Source: Malurus cyaneus samueli (taxonomy: Eukaryota > Chordata > Aves > Passeriformes > Maluridae). Taken from it: 64,000 nt of DNA. Shown one piece after another: positions 1 to 12,009 of this stretch. Numbering within the stretch: position 1 is the stretch's first letter; the number at the start of each line of letters is the position of its first letter. The stretch covers positions 11,261,647 to 11,325,646 of the forward strand of contig CM019227.1 in NCBI GenBank assembly GCA_009741485.1, read 5' to 3'. The notes beneath the pieces were generated by a model. It ran no database searches and had not been told where the DNA came from. It worked only from the letters and a program-made list of their open reading frames with translations. The position numbers and the translations under genes are program-made.

Positions 1-1956
1 GTACCTTTTCTGACTACTTTCTTTTCAAATGAATGAATTTTAGTGACATTTGAGGCACTCAATTATTTCCCTAAGTGCAAATTCTGCATTCCTTAATCTG
101 TTAGCCCCATCTATTTAGAATGGATTGAACAGCACCTGCTGACTGGATGAATCATTTGCATCCAAGCCACAAAATGGGAACTTAAGGACCTCCAGTGCTG
201 CTGTGGAAATTGATGCTACTGATGCTGCCAATTCAACTCCTGGTGCTGGTACTAATCAACATCTCTTTAAAATGATTACAGCATTCAGATAGGGCCATAA
301 AACTACCAGGTGGGCTATATTTTGTACTGTTTCCTAGGTTTTTTACATTCTTCCCTATGGGAAAGGATTTATTAGTCCCATCAATCCCTCTTATAGTCTT
401 TAGCATGGGAAGGAGGTGTCACAGTGTTTTAATGTCTCATATATTTCCTCAATTACACAATCATTATAACCAGTTTGGCATAAAATACTGTTTTCATCAA
501 ACTCGGTATTTAAAGCAGAAAGTAGCATTTGTTGACTTAGCTGCAGATTAATGCAAATTTATATGCATGGATGAAATAGAAGATACTTATTGTTTTTTTA
601 AAGGTCTTCTAAACTGCATTTGCACACGAGCTTTATTTAAAAGCACACAACTTTTACCATGCCAGATTGTTCTCCAGAAAAAGCTGGCACAGGGAATTCA
701 AGTCAGTAAATCTGAACCTTCTGAATCCAGCTCTATTGCATGTCAGGGAGCTTTTAAAAGGTTTGTTGTTCTGTTGGTTTTTGTTGGTTTTTTTTTAAAG
801 GAGAACTCATGTGGGCTAAAGAATGGCTCAGACCAAGAGAGCTCCTTGAGTCTGGGACATTTTCCACTCCTTGTAACAGTCCCATCAGAAATATCTAAAA
901 TGTCTCTGGCATCCCTTAGCACAGCACCCGGGGCTCAGAAGACCCCAAAGGGTTTTCCCTGTTGTCACCAGTCTGGTGACAGTCCCTGAGGACAGTCTGA
1001 TGGTGCTCTCCTTGGCCCATGGAGCTCTACAACAGCCTGGTGGGCAGCAGGGATAAAAACTGTGCAAGATTTCTACCTCTGCTGTGGGAGGCAGGGAGGA
1101 ATTGCAGCAAGGACTCGCTCTGACCCTGCAGTCGTGGGATGAGGTCTTTGCCCAGGGACAGACACTGACACTGCCCCACCCCAGCACTGACTGTGTGAGT
1201 GACTGTGGCACTGAAATCATTGCTGAGCCATAGCACCACGCTCACAAAAAAGCAAATACAGCTCCTTCTGCTGGAGGTTATTTGCCAGAGTGAGACGTGA
1301 TAGAGGGAAGAAAAACAGATCAAATAATCCAGCTGAGCAATTGCACTCAAAGCTCTTCCCAGCTCCCTGATGCAGACTTCAGGGAACTTAAGTACATTTG
1401 GAAAGTTCATGAGTCTGGCTTTGGTTCTCTAACAATCAGCTGTGAGTTTAAATTCTTCATTATCTTTAATTAAGGAGGGAAGAATGACTTTCTGCTTCAC
1501 CAGTGTATTTCCCCAGTGCTGTTTTGGCCTTTCAGCTTCACGATGTAAAACACACGAATTCGGTGAAAAGGACAGCCAGGCAGGTTTCTATCTGTGTTCC
1601 CTTTTTGCTTTTCCAAAGTTCAGTTAGCTAACACCATTCTCATTAATTGATTCTGAATTTTAGCAATAGCTTTAATATAAACTGTTGAGCAATTCTAGTC
1701 CAGCTCTGAAACGTGTTAAGAAAATTTACCAAAGAATACTTGCCCTTGAGAAGCATGAAGAAATTAAATCAGTGTCAGCTTATTTTCTATAAAACATTAT
1801 TATTGGCCCCAGGATGAATATATTATTGGTATAGCTGTATAGATTTTCACACAGATTCATATATAGTTTCAAGTATTTCTATAAAGAAAAGCAAATATAT
1901 TTCTATAAAGTCAAGCAAAACTCATCTGGCAAATGATGCCTCAGACTGCAGACACC
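1..1956. other. unannotated unique sequence, no gene seen
   Basis: Mixed AT-rich sequence, more GC-rich between about 900 and 1,400. Open frames of up to 140 codons occur on both strands but none shows a recognisable domain, and they overlap each other antisense. A 24-bp imperfect direct duplication (ATTTCTATAAAG-containing unit) lies at 1875-1922, just upstream of the telomeric tract. I see no other structure. Confidence 0.6.
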
Positions 1957-2018
1957 AAACCCTAACCCTAATCCTAACCCTGATCCTAACCCTAACCCTG
2001 ACCCTGACCCTGACCCTT
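1957..2018. repeat. interstitial telomeric repeat tract (CCCTAA)n
   Basis: About ten hexamers read as CCCTAA with variants CCTAAT, CCTGAT and CCCTGA. The order is canonical CCCTAA first, then a run of CCCTGA at the right end. CCCTAA is the complement of the vertebrate telomere repeat TTAGGG, so this is an internal (interstitial) telomeric sequence. The variant hexamers suggest an old, mutating tract rather than a true chromosome end, since unique sequence continues on both sides. Such tracts usually arise by telomerase-mediated break repair or ancestral fusion; which applies here cannot be told. Confidence 0.85.
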
Positions 2019-2764
2019 TCATGCATTGCCTGGAACAATTCCTGCTTTTTTTGTCAGATGCTTTAATGGATGGTCATTATTTGTACTGCCTGGTGCTATG
2101 GTGGGCATCAGCTGCTCGGGACAGCGTTTAGGACTCGTGGACATTTCTGCAGAGATGCTGTTGGTGTGTTAGTGGGTCTGTCTCGTGTCAGGGTTGTTTA
2201 ATTCTGCTTTGTGAGCGCGTGTTCTCAACTGCAAACACTGAGAGACTACAACCACGTGAGTTATGTTTTCCCTACTCCACTCCAGGAGAATTATTTTTAT
2301 CTGGAGAAGGCTTTAGACAGAGTCTAGCTCAACAAAAAGGTGGGAGAAAGGCATGGGAAGTGCCAGTGGGGACAGGGGAGAGTGGGAACTCAAGGGAAGG
2401 AAATGAATTTGGGAGCAGTTCCTGGGAAGGGCCAAGGCAGCTCAGGGGAGGGTGGAGGAAGGGTTTCTACTGAGCAGTGAGATCTGTGTTAGAGTGAACA
2501 ACTTTAAACGGGAATCCTGGAAAGTGAACTGACAGATACAGAACAGAACTGGTTAAGGAAACTGAACCCATGCGAGGAAGTTTATGGAGGGATAGGGCAG
2601 CCTTGGAAGTGGTTTCTAGGAGGCCTTGCTGCAATACCTGTCTGTGGATTGCTGTGAGCCTTACCTGCCTGTAACTCCTGGGATCCTCCTCCTCTGAGAG
2701 AGAAGAGCCCCAGGCACTGGGAACTCTCCTGCCCACCACAGTGTTTGCGGGGCAGCAGGCAGTG
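2019..2764. other. unique sequence between two telomeric tracts
   Basis: No gene recognised. Positions about 2335-2470 form a purine-rich (G/A) stretch on the plus strand with many GGGA/GGAA runs. The interval is bounded by telomeric-type repeats in the same orientation on both sides, which is its only notable property. Confidence 0.5.
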
Positions 2765-2791
2765 CTAAACCTAAGCCTAACCCTAACCCTT
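2765..2791. repeat. short degenerate interstitial telomeric tract
   Basis: Four to five hexamers: TAAACC, TAAGCC, then TAACCC TAACCC TTA. Same orientation as the longer tract about 750 bp to the left. It is short but clearly hexameric, and its closeness to the first tract makes chance unlikely. Confidence 0.7.
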
Positions 2792-4254
2792 ACACTCCCA
2801 GTAAATCTGATAAAGGGTCAGAGGCCAAATGAGTCACATCTCCAGCAGCCATTGCAGGCAGAGCCTTGGGGACAAGGTGTTTTTGACTGGCTTTGGGAGT
2901 GACTCAGCGATGAGGACTGTGCTGAAGGGTATTTATGCAGTTATTGTTTAAATAGTGTAATGCTGGATAGTCAGATCCAGGGAGAAGCAGTCTGGGGGCA
3001 GACACAGGTGTTACAGAGGGGCTCACACAGCACAGCCTGGGTTTGCCAAAGGGCTGTGTTGACAGACATGTGCTGAGAATCCCAGCAACTCCTCACTCTG
3101 GGTTTCCATGGGTCAGCATCCCAACCACTTCAAAGATCCCCGACATCTGCCTAGATGCCTACACTTCCACTTGGATTCACAGGTCATCTGGAATTAGTAA
3201 ATGACCCAGAGGAAGAGTTACACCTAGCTAACCCAAGTGAAGAAAGTATTTTAATTCATTTTTACAGCAGCTTTTACAGCAAAGTTCAGTGAAAGATGTA
3301 AAACACAAGGCACAGTCTGTTCCTATCACAATTCAGTGTCATTATCATAAAATAAAGCACTAAGTTCATTTCTTTCCCTGAGCAAGGCCAGACTGGCTCG
3401 TTCAGCTCCTGTGTGAGCTCAGAGTGGTGCTGCTGGCCCCAGGAGCATGGGGTGCACTGTAGGGCTGTGCAGAGGGCACCACCCTCACCCCAAACCATTG
3501 CTGTGGCTAAAGCCACCTGCCAGGCTGGCCCACCCCTGGCACATCTGGGGATGCAGAGACATCACCTGTGAGCTTGGATCAGTGCTTACAAATCAACCTC
3601 AGCAAGCCAGACAGGCCTTCCTTTTAGTTTATTTGGAATTCTCTGTTTGAGGGAATTTCTGAGTGTCAGAAATGAATGACTCACATTGTTCAGGAGTTTC
3701 AGATTTCAAGTCGGTATTTTTAGGAAAGAAATGCACTGAGAGGGAACATGTTTTATCTTCCAGTTATTTGGAAGGTATAATGAGGATGATACAGCAACTG
3801 CCATCTACCCAAAAAATGTCACTGCCACAATGTCCCCAGTAATCCCCTGCCAACTGTGGTGGGAAGCTGCTGTCACACGTGGGCAGGCACCCGAGAGCGG
3901 AGCTGCTGCTGCCTCAGCCAAACCTTTCTTCATGTATTTCATCCACAAAAATCATCTCTGAATGCTGCTGTGATTCAAGCAGTTAGTAACATTATCGATA
4001 TAATTATTAATATTGTCACCTTGTGCAGTCAGTGTAATTAATGAGCTGCAGGCTGAGCCCTGTGCAAACCAACATTTGCACTGTGCCAGCAGGGACAGGG
4101 CCCTTGGACATGCACAGGTACAGCTGGCACTGCTGCAGAAATGAGATCCACAGCTCAGCAGCTCCCTGCTTACTCACAGATTCCACTTCTCCTTGGCAGG
4201 CTCAGCAGTGCCAATGATTTCAGATCATTTCAGATGCCAGATCTAAACTGGTCT
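2792..4254. other. unannotated unique sequence, no gene seen
   Basis: Open frames here are under 80 codons and lack recognisable domains. No repeats beyond short AT-rich runs were seen. The segment ends at the CR1 fragment. Confidence 0.55.
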
Positions 4255-4381
4255 TCACAGAATCACAGAATAAACAAGGCTGGAAAAGACCTTTGAGACC
4301 ACCGAGCCCGACCTATGACCTAACCCCACCTTATCAACTAAACCATGGCCCTGAGTGCCACATCCAGGCTTTTCTTAAATG
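4255..4381 (-). mobile_element. CR1 LINE, truncated 3'-end fragment
   Basis: Read on the minus strand this is the 3' tail of a CR1 non-LTR retrotransposon. On the plus strand it begins with two copies of CACAGAAT (complement ATTCTGTG), matching the tandem octamer that ends CR1 elements, followed by the typical AGGCTGGAAAAGACCTTTGA block and by AAACCATGGCCCTGAGTGCC. Only about 127 bp is recognisable, so the copy is strongly 5'-truncated, as is usual for CR1. It carries no reverse-transcriptase coding sequence. This is the best single indication that the window is from a bird (CR1 is the dominant LINE in birds and other sauropsids). Confidence 0.88.
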
Positions 4382-6759
4382 CTCTTCCTCAAATTTCATA
4401 ACTACAGAGAAAATATTTCCAACCATGTACTACTTCAATTAATTCTTTGGCACTTCTTGCATTAGAATTAAATTATCTTTTCTCAGCTTCAGGCTCCCTG
4501 ATAAATTTCCCATCACTTTGTAAACCTGTTCCTTTAGTTTTCTTCCTTTTCCCCCATGAGGAGTGTGGGGTTTCTTTATTAACTTGAGATGAATGCAGTC
4601 CAAGGTGCTAAGGCACTGAACCAACAAGAGCTTTTGCTATTCTAGACTTGGTCTTGTAAGCAGTGAGGGCATGACAGAAAATGTGACTTTGAACAACAAA
4701 TTGGTATTGAATAGGAAGAAGGTGATTCTGATTAAATTAAATGGAAAGATAATCAAAAACAAACCTGAAGGACAATCTTTGCTATATTAAAGAACCTAGA
4801 AACCAGCTGGGTCAACGTGTTCAGAGTCCATGGGTGCATGACAGCCTGGAAATTCTTGAATTCTGGATGGTGAATTTCCCAAGAGCTTTTGTCAAAGGCA
4901 CAGGGAAAAAAAAAAAAAAAGGGAGTGCTCCAAGGTAGATGAATAATCACTCCCAAAAAAGCATATTGTAAATAAAGAGAGAGTACACAAAAAATGGGGA
5001 AAAGGTACTATCAGTAAGGAAATACCATTCATAGTCTAGAAGATACAGAGAGGGTGAGGATTCTCACAAATCAGTCTGAATTACATCTTCAAAGGACCAT
5101 CAAACCAAACACTTGCAGGCCCTTCAGCAATGTGGCCATGGAGTCATGGACAATGAGAATGGAACAGCCAAGAACTGAAGGTGCAGTCAAACAATTTTTT
5201 AAAAGTTATAATTACAACTCAAATACTTCAAATCAGTTTTCAATCTCCCTCCCCTGCTAATCCTCTACTCCTGTTTTAAACACCCTCCCCAGGCTGGAAA
5301 ATCTGAGCCCACAGATCCATTCCCAGCACCAATTCACACAGCTGGCAGCGAGAAATAAAGTCCAGTGGTGGCACTGAGGACAACCAGTGCTGCTGCTCTG
5401 AGACAGGGACAGGGCAGGCTGGCCCCAGAGGACACATCTGAGAGACCTAATTTCAGTCTTAGTAGGGGAAGGACATGTGCCCAGATGACTTTTCCTGAGT
5501 TATGCATTGGTGAAATACATTTTTTAGCAATGAATGCTTTGTCTTTTAGGATTACAGCTAACTGATTTCAATAAAACTTTATTTTTTCTAATACATGTTT
5601 TAGCTATTGCAAGTCATCATTCTACTGTCTTATGGGTAGCCACACTAAATTGAACTAAAGATAATGCACAAGCGAGCTACTGGAAAGAGATTTACAACAA
5701 TCCAGATTTTTTCAGGGCAGTTTGTCTGCCTTATCTCCGCAAAGCTTCTGTGGTTTCCTCCACTCCTGCACGACAAAATCCAGCACAGCCCCTCCCCATT
5801 TGCCTGCTGGGGCACAGAGGTGGTGCCATTTCTGCCTGGGACAGAAGGGACAGGCACTGTGACAAAGTGCCACACAGGGCACAGCAGAGTTCAGGTGTTT
5901 CACTGTTCTGATGCCCTGTGAAGCCATCAGATCAACCAGGGACCAACTCCAGATTCTGACTATTGGACACTGCTTTGAGAGAGTGGAACCAGGATAGAGA
6001 TTCACTTTCTGGCCATGCACTGCTGGAATGGAGCAGCCTAGAATGATAAATTCCTAACTGTGCCCATCCCTTTGTGCATGTCAGTGACAGCTTTGTTATG
6101 TGTGTGATAAAATACCCCTTTGTCCACAGGTGCTCCTGCAGATCTCACTGTTGCCCTGCAACCCCCTGACAGATTTGGAAGTTCTCCTGGCCCTTTCCAG
6201 CACAAAGTCAGCTGTGTTTTTTTGCTTCCCACACAGTTCCAGCCAAAGCACAAGTGCTGATGCTCAGAAGGCAGGCAGGTATCACAGAGATTGAGCTGTG
6301 GAGGAATCTTGCTTATACATCTATAAATCAGTTGAGCAAAACCACCTGCCTGTCTTGAATTCAATCTTTTAAAGGATTTCTCTGACCTCCAGTCCCACAG
6401 TGAGCTCACTGGTCGGGGAGAAATTGCATCCTGCTTGCCTTGTCTGTGCTCTCTCTTTGCTGCTCAGGAAGAAAACAAGTGAGAAACCCTGCTGCTTCAG
6501 GATTCAGCTCATGCCACCTCCTCAGAGTCGTCAATAAATCAGAAAAGAGCATAGAAAGAGAAATTGTGGCCAAAATCTTTTATCACTCAGAGTTTCCAAC
6601 TATGAAGGTCTTTTTTGCTGCACAAAGCCGAGTGAGTGCTGAAGCAGTGACCTCACAGAGCAGTCCTTGGTGGCTCCTGTGGCTCCCTCAGCTCTTCTTC
6701 CTTTGATTCATTTTAATGAACCATGCAGAGCCTGAAACATAAATTGCAACCTTCATTTC
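4382..6759. other. unannotated unique sequence, no gene seen
   Basis: AT-rich just after the CR1 fragment and more GC-balanced from 5.3 to 6.5 kb. It contains an A15 tract at 4906-4920. Overlapping open frames of 60-123 codons on both strands between 5.6 and 6.4 kb have no recognisable domains and are judged to be chance. Confidence 0.5.
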
Positions 6760-6779
6760 TTTTTTTTTTTTTTTTTTTT
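6760..6779. repeat. poly-T tract (T20)
   Basis: Twenty consecutive T residues preceded by another short T run. It may be the tail of an unrecognised retrotransposed sequence on the minus strand, but I see no element body attached to it. Confidence 0.9.
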
Positions 6780-8959
6780 GGTTAATCCCAATGGTCAGAA
6801 TAAAATCTCGGCTTCAAATACGCACAGCGCTTTTGGAATATGCCATTTATGTCTGGATCAATCACAGATTATCAAAAACTCCCTAAAGCATTATGTGGGG
6901 GGGATTTTTCCTCCCCTTTCATTAAATACTAAACTGCAACAATGAGAAGTCCAAATGAGCTAAGGTGACATTCTTTTATAGTAAAAAGCATTGCTCTCAC
7001 ACTCAGCTCTCTCCCTCTTAGAACCTCCCTTATTTTTCACTCTTTGTTAGTCTTTCATGATTTTATCAGGCAAGTTATAGATATTTTTCCCTTGCACACT
7101 GATGGCCTCTAGGAATTACCTGAACTACATTTGATTTGAAAGTCTGTATGCATCCACGTGACACACAAGGCCAAAAAATCCTGTTATAAGCACGGTGAAT
7201 TAAATGTTTGCATGGCACAGCATGAGCCTGAAGGAATCCCAAAAGACACAGAAATATGGAGACTCCAGATTTAAACCTCAGATTGTTTTTCTGAAGCTTT
7301 TCCTTTTCTCTCAGTAATCAGACTGGCTGTCCCACTGAACTTTTAGAGATCTAAAATGAGGTGTGAAGAAAAATATCATGGGAAAAAATAATTATAATCT
7401 GTGTGTTGTTATCTTCCTGTCATTGTGCAGTGGAGCCTCTGTCATCTTTTCTTCCTATTACTGTCACCCAAGCTCTCAGTTAAGAATAAAACTTCATTTT
7501 TTCAAAGAAGTCCTTGCATGGCCATGTGGGAATGTCCCTCTGGTGGCTTACAAGCTAAGAACCTTTTACCTCTAGTCCACTATTGGTTTTGGCCAGTGAG
7601 TTTATTTTCAGGGACTGGTTTGGTTTGGTTTTTTCCTTAGTATATAAGATAACTTCTAAAAACAGTGTCCTTCTGCCCTTTTGAAAAAGTAACATTGTTT
7701 TAAAAACAAATTCCTGAACTCAGCAGACAGAAAATCTGCTTTCTGTCTAGGATATCCATATTAGCTTATGATACAATTGAGCCTTAGATGTCTCAATGCT
7801 TTTTATTTGCAAAGTTGTATTTCAGGATCAGCCCTTCTCTTTGTGTAACTGACTGTGCTCCCACATGAAGAGCACCAATTGTGGCAATGTGCAGGGTCAG
7901 AGGGACCTCTCACATCCCCCAGTCCCACACCTGGACCAGGCTCCCTCTGGATGCAATGCAGAAGTGTCCCAAACAGGGAGACAGCCTGACCTGGATGCAT
8001 CAGGCACTTCTCAGCTCATCTCAGGCTGCTCAGACACAGCTATGAAGTCAGTAGAACTTTAGGGTCAGGTTCAAAAAAGCTCTTTTCTGTGGCTTTAGAG
8101 TAAAAAGTTTTGAAGAGGGGAGGTAGGCAACAATTCCAGTTCAAACTAGGTGATGTGTGTTTGTTTCTTCTGGATGTTTCAGTGCAAATCCAGGACAGCT
8201 GCGTATCCCAGAGGAACCCTCACAAGCACGGGGCTCTGGTTGTTGGTTTGGTTTTGTTCTCTGAAAAGGTTCAGACCTTCAGGGAAAGATCTTTTGAATT
8301 TGACTGCACCTCTGCAGGGATCTGAGAGTTCAGTTGCCCTTGCAGTGTCTTTGGTGGTGAACACGTGGAACCTTCAGCTTCCACAAGGCTTTCCTTGTTT
8401 GTCCTGACAGTGGAAAGCCATCGCCTCTTCTCTTGAGAAAATTTATTAATGAAAGATGAGACTTTACATTTCACAGTAAAAAATTAATGCTCCACCAGCA
8501 ACTGCTGACAGCTCACAGCTTGGAAAGGTGAAGCAGCAAAACCTAACTTCCAAAGGAACATTCTTTACAAGTGTTTGTCTCAGAACCATTCATATCTTCC
8601 TGAAAATTCAAATCACACTAAGCTCCAAGTCCCCTGTGTTCAGAGCTTTTAAAAGGAGACGTATTTGGAGGATAATTTTCTGCACTGAGCTCTGAGGGTA
8701 TCTGACAAGTGTCAGGACATGCAGTCTCCTTAAGTCTGGATGAATAACATTGCTGAAGCTTCTTTCTAGGAATGTCTGCTGATAATCTGGGCCCACTCTG
8801 CTCAACAGTGTAGCAAGGATTTAGGCTTGACAGAGACAAAAACCAACTTGTATGGGATCATTCAAGGTGCAGGCTCCTGTGCCTTGGTGCCAAGGGTGGA
8901 GTGATCGACACATCACACACAGGGAGGGTCTTGGGTGCCTGAAAAACTGTTGCCTTGAA
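6780..8959. other. unannotated unique sequence, no gene seen
   Basis: Directly right of the poly-T, positions about 6780-6890 are compact, non-repetitive and look like possibly constrained non-coding DNA, but this is only an impression. Open frames are at most 85 codons. No domain, RNA gene or repeat was recognised. Confidence 0.45.
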
Positions 8960-9390
8960 CGGGCAGTTTTTAATAATGACACAGATACGGTTAAAGGGAT
9001 AAAAAGGGCTTTACCTCGGTATTTGGGATCCCAGGTGCACAACTTGATGGCAGAAAGCACACCCATGTACAGCACGGGGACAAGTTTTACAGGTTTCAGG
9101 AATTAGCATATCTATCTAGGATTCTCCAATAAGAAACTTAACAAATGCAGTGATGTCCCCCTATTCTAATGAATACTCCCCAGATGAGGCCAGAGCCCAG
9201 TTTACACAAGATGTTCTGGACAGAAGGCTTCACCCAAGGCTGGAGCCTCAGGTTTAAGATAGCACAGGACACGCTGATCTTTTCTTCAGGATGTTTGGTC
9301 CCTCTGCCCAGCAGAACTCTTAAACTAAGTTGGAATATCAGGCTTTAGGAATTACAAGCATTTGGGCTACAGGTGGATGCATAGAGGGTA
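8960..9390 (-). mobile_element. possible decayed LTR of an endogenous retrovirus
   Basis: On the minus strand this segment has LTR-like character: an inverted CCAAT box (CTTATTGG on the minus strand, about 9128-9135), then a block reading GTGCACCTGGGATCCCAAA and CCGAGGTAAAGCCC, which resembles the R/U5 end of avian retroviral LTRs as I remember them. There is no attached gag, pol or env coding sequence, and neither clear TG...CA ends nor a target-site duplication could be defined. At best it is a solo, eroded LTR. The identification rests on recalled similarity, not on an alignment. Confidence 0.4.
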
Positions 9391-9874
9391 CAGAAAGAGT
9401 GAAAAAAAAAAAATCACCTGCTGCACCCGTGACTGAGCAGCAGCTCCGATCCCTGCAGAGCCACAGGTGACATTCACAGAGCTCTCCCATGAACGCCCCT
9501 CACTGCTCTGACAATTCACCTGCCTGCTCCTTCCCTATCCAGAACAACAAATGGCACAGTTTCACAGCTCAGAACAGTTCCTCCTTTGAGCTGGTGTCAA
9601 TTTTCCATGTGACCATCCTATCTGAAGGTGGTTTGTTCCCAGCTGTACCCTCCCTTTGTGAAATGGGAGGGGGAGGTCTGGAGGATACCAAAACTGGACA
9701 AAGTGTTTGAAATGTGGGCACACAGCAGATTTATACAGCTGCACAGCAATGCTTTCTGGCTCATTCTCCTGTCTTTTCCTAGCAATTACTCCCATTCTAG
9801 CTGGGGTTTTGGTTTGGTTTGTTTCGCTTTGCTGCTGAATTGACAATATAATGGATAGTCCTATAAAACCACTC
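9391..9874. other. unannotated unique sequence
   Basis: Starts with an A12 tract at 9402-9413. A minus-strand open frame runs through here (part of a 168-codon frame from 10068 to 9562), but only its amino-terminal part, to the right of this interval, resembles a protein. The portion here looks like chance read-through. Confidence 0.45.
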
Positions 9875-10026
9875 AGGAAAGAGATCTTGGAGTTAATAGC
9901 TAGTTCAGAGACCATCAGCGAGTGTGTTTTTCCTCCCATGTGCATCGCTGCACATTTATCAACAATGAATTTCATCTGCCATTTTGTCAAAGCGTTTGAC
10001 AGTACGAGCTTGGGGATCCATTCCTG
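9875..10026 (-). pseudogene. ancient CR1/L3-like LINE reverse-transcriptase fragment
   Basis: The minus-strand translation contains KWQMKFIVDKCAAMHMG (about 9982 down to 9934) followed by SELAI (about 9909-9895). This matches the conserved W-M-KFN-x-x-KC-x-x-MH-x-G block near the C-terminal end of the CR1/L2/L3-clade reverse transcriptase, followed at the right distance by the short segment preceding the 'DLGV' motif, which is itself degraded here (SKISFL). Only about 50 codons survive, no start or catalytic YxDD motif is present, and the sequence on both sides is unrelated. It is a dead fragment of an old insertion. The same 168-codon frame has no other recognisable part. Its divergence makes it older than the CR1 tail at 4.3 kb. 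Confidence 0.65.
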
Positions 10027-12009
10027 CAAACCCCTCTTGCCCTGCAGGGTTTGCTCAGCTGAGCTCATGGCCAGGCTGCTTGCAGCTCTCCCATCAGCAC
10101 AGGGGGAACAAACCTGCTGGCAAACTGCACCAACACAGAATAATTAACTCCAATTACAACAAAACTTGGCCTAAAAGCAAGGGTGCAGCAGGGCTGCCCT
10201 TCAAAGTTGTGGGAAGCAGGAAGGAACTGGTGTGTTTGTACCACCTTCTGTACTCAGTGTGGGAGCATGAGGACCTGGAAAGCACACAGAACCGAACCAA
10301 CACTGCTTTTACAAACACCAAAACACGGTGCAAATGCCCATTATGACAGAATACAAAGGAACAAGCCCTCAAAGAGGCCCTGTATCATTTTTATGTTTCC
10401 CTACAACTCCCTGTGGCGTGATTTGATGTACAAAGTGGGCTGTTTTTCTTACTTGGTGCATTCTCTCTGAGAGAGCTCACACACCCCACACCCCACACCC
10501 AGCTCAAGAAATCAATCGTGACTCCTCTGGTTAATTTGTTTCTCAAAGAGATGTTTGCCTTCTCTTCTCAAAGGACACTGCCCTGTATTTCTGCTGAAGG
10601 CAAGCACAACTCATGTGAGAGACAGTTGCTTTTGGAGTGTTGATTCAGACAAAGCACCTCAGAGAGAGGAGCTCTCTCAAGGCAGTGAATAACACCACAG
10701 TTAGGAGCCTCTATAAAGCATAAAAAGAGCCTGCAGTTCTGGAGAGAAGTGTTCAGTCATGTCACAGCTCCATGGTCTTCAACATGATGCAGTTGTTGGT
10801 CATGAAAGACAATGAGCGCTCTAAATCCAGAAATTAAGCTTTGCTCCAAAACCTAGCAAAGTGAATAGAAAAACTGGGTTTGATTTTGGAAGAATCTGAG
10901 TGGTTCAAGCTTTTTAATTAATATTTTAGCAACAGTTATTTTAAAAGGCCTTATTTCAGATATCAGACATACTGGATATTTGCTCAACTTGTGTGTTCAA
11001 CAATCAAGACTAAGAGACCTCAAAATCTAGCGCACGGATAGTCTGGGTTATCCTTCCTGAAGGAAAATCACAGCAGCAGACACATGAGGAACACATGGCC
11101 TTACCAAGGGCTGATGAGCACAGAGGCAGAGAAGCCTTACTGAGCAGCACTCAGAATCCTGCTGCAAATCCCGAGGTGGGGTGGTGGTGTTACCCCACCT
11201 CAGCCTCTCTGCAGAGATGTCACTGCAACATTTACACCCAGGAGCATCTCTCTGTACAGGGACACACAGCTACACGTTCAAAAGCAGGGTTTGATTTCTG
11301 CAAATCCAGATTTGGACAGAATCTAATGAGCTGACAGCTTCACTGACACTGACCGGTGCTTAATGATGTTTTGTTTTTTTATTCTTGTGAGCATCTGCAG
11401 TCAGCAACGTGCAGGGCAATAAGATGCAGCTAGAGAGAATGACTTTCAGGAAAGTAGAATGCTACAGCTCCCTCCTATGGCATGATTCAGATCCTTTTTC
11501 CTGATCATTTTTAACAGTGCCCATCCTATTCTAATATTTCATTAATGTTCTTCATTTAGTCAATTAACCTGCAGTGGCAATCTCAGGGAAGCTGCACTCT
11601 TTTTGTGCTGTGCCATTCTGCTTTTCCTTAAATCAGAGATGTGTGACCACAGGAATGCTGGCCATGATATAAATCACTTTAGGAAAATGGATAAAAGTCA
11701 TCAATCAGACCAAATAATTTATGATCTTTCCAAAGAGGATAATCTATCTTGTAATAATTTCCTTCATGAAATGTCATCCAAGAGTTGGATGGCCCAGTTC
11801 AGGACCACTTTATGCTGACAGTTTTGCCTTGTGGGATTTGTCAATACAGAGGGTTCTGGGTTTCATGGGGTTTCTCTGACATTTGTTGCTTTCAGAGCCA
11901 CCTTCCCCACACCACTGCTCTCCCTGATCCCTTCAATCCCAACATTATGCTGTCCTTCAAAGTATCTGCTTGAGTGGCAGCCTAGAAAACATCAGTAAAG
12001 CAATGAAGC
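10027..12009. other. unannotated unique sequence, no gene seen
   Basis: Open frames of 60-120 codons overlap on both strands and have no recognisable domain. A short (CACACCC)n-type tract is listed separately. The rest is ordinary non-coding sequence, AT-rich from 10.8 kb. Confidence 0.5.
10478..10500. repeat. short CACACCC tandem repeat
   Basis: About three copies of a C/A-rich 7-mer, preceded by a small palindromic CTCTCTGAGAGAG stretch. A simple-sequence tract with no assigned function. Confidence 0.75.

Noticed and set aside
2335..2470. Purine-rich stretch as a functional triplex or G-quadruplex element
   Set aside because: G runs are short and irregular and no four-run quadruplex pattern stands out. 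Only a compositional bias is supported.
9562..9874. Carboxy-terminal part of the 168-codon minus frame as coding
   Set aside because: Only the part at about 9875-10026 resembles a LINE reverse transcriptase. The remainder has no recognisable similarity and lies outside the fossil.
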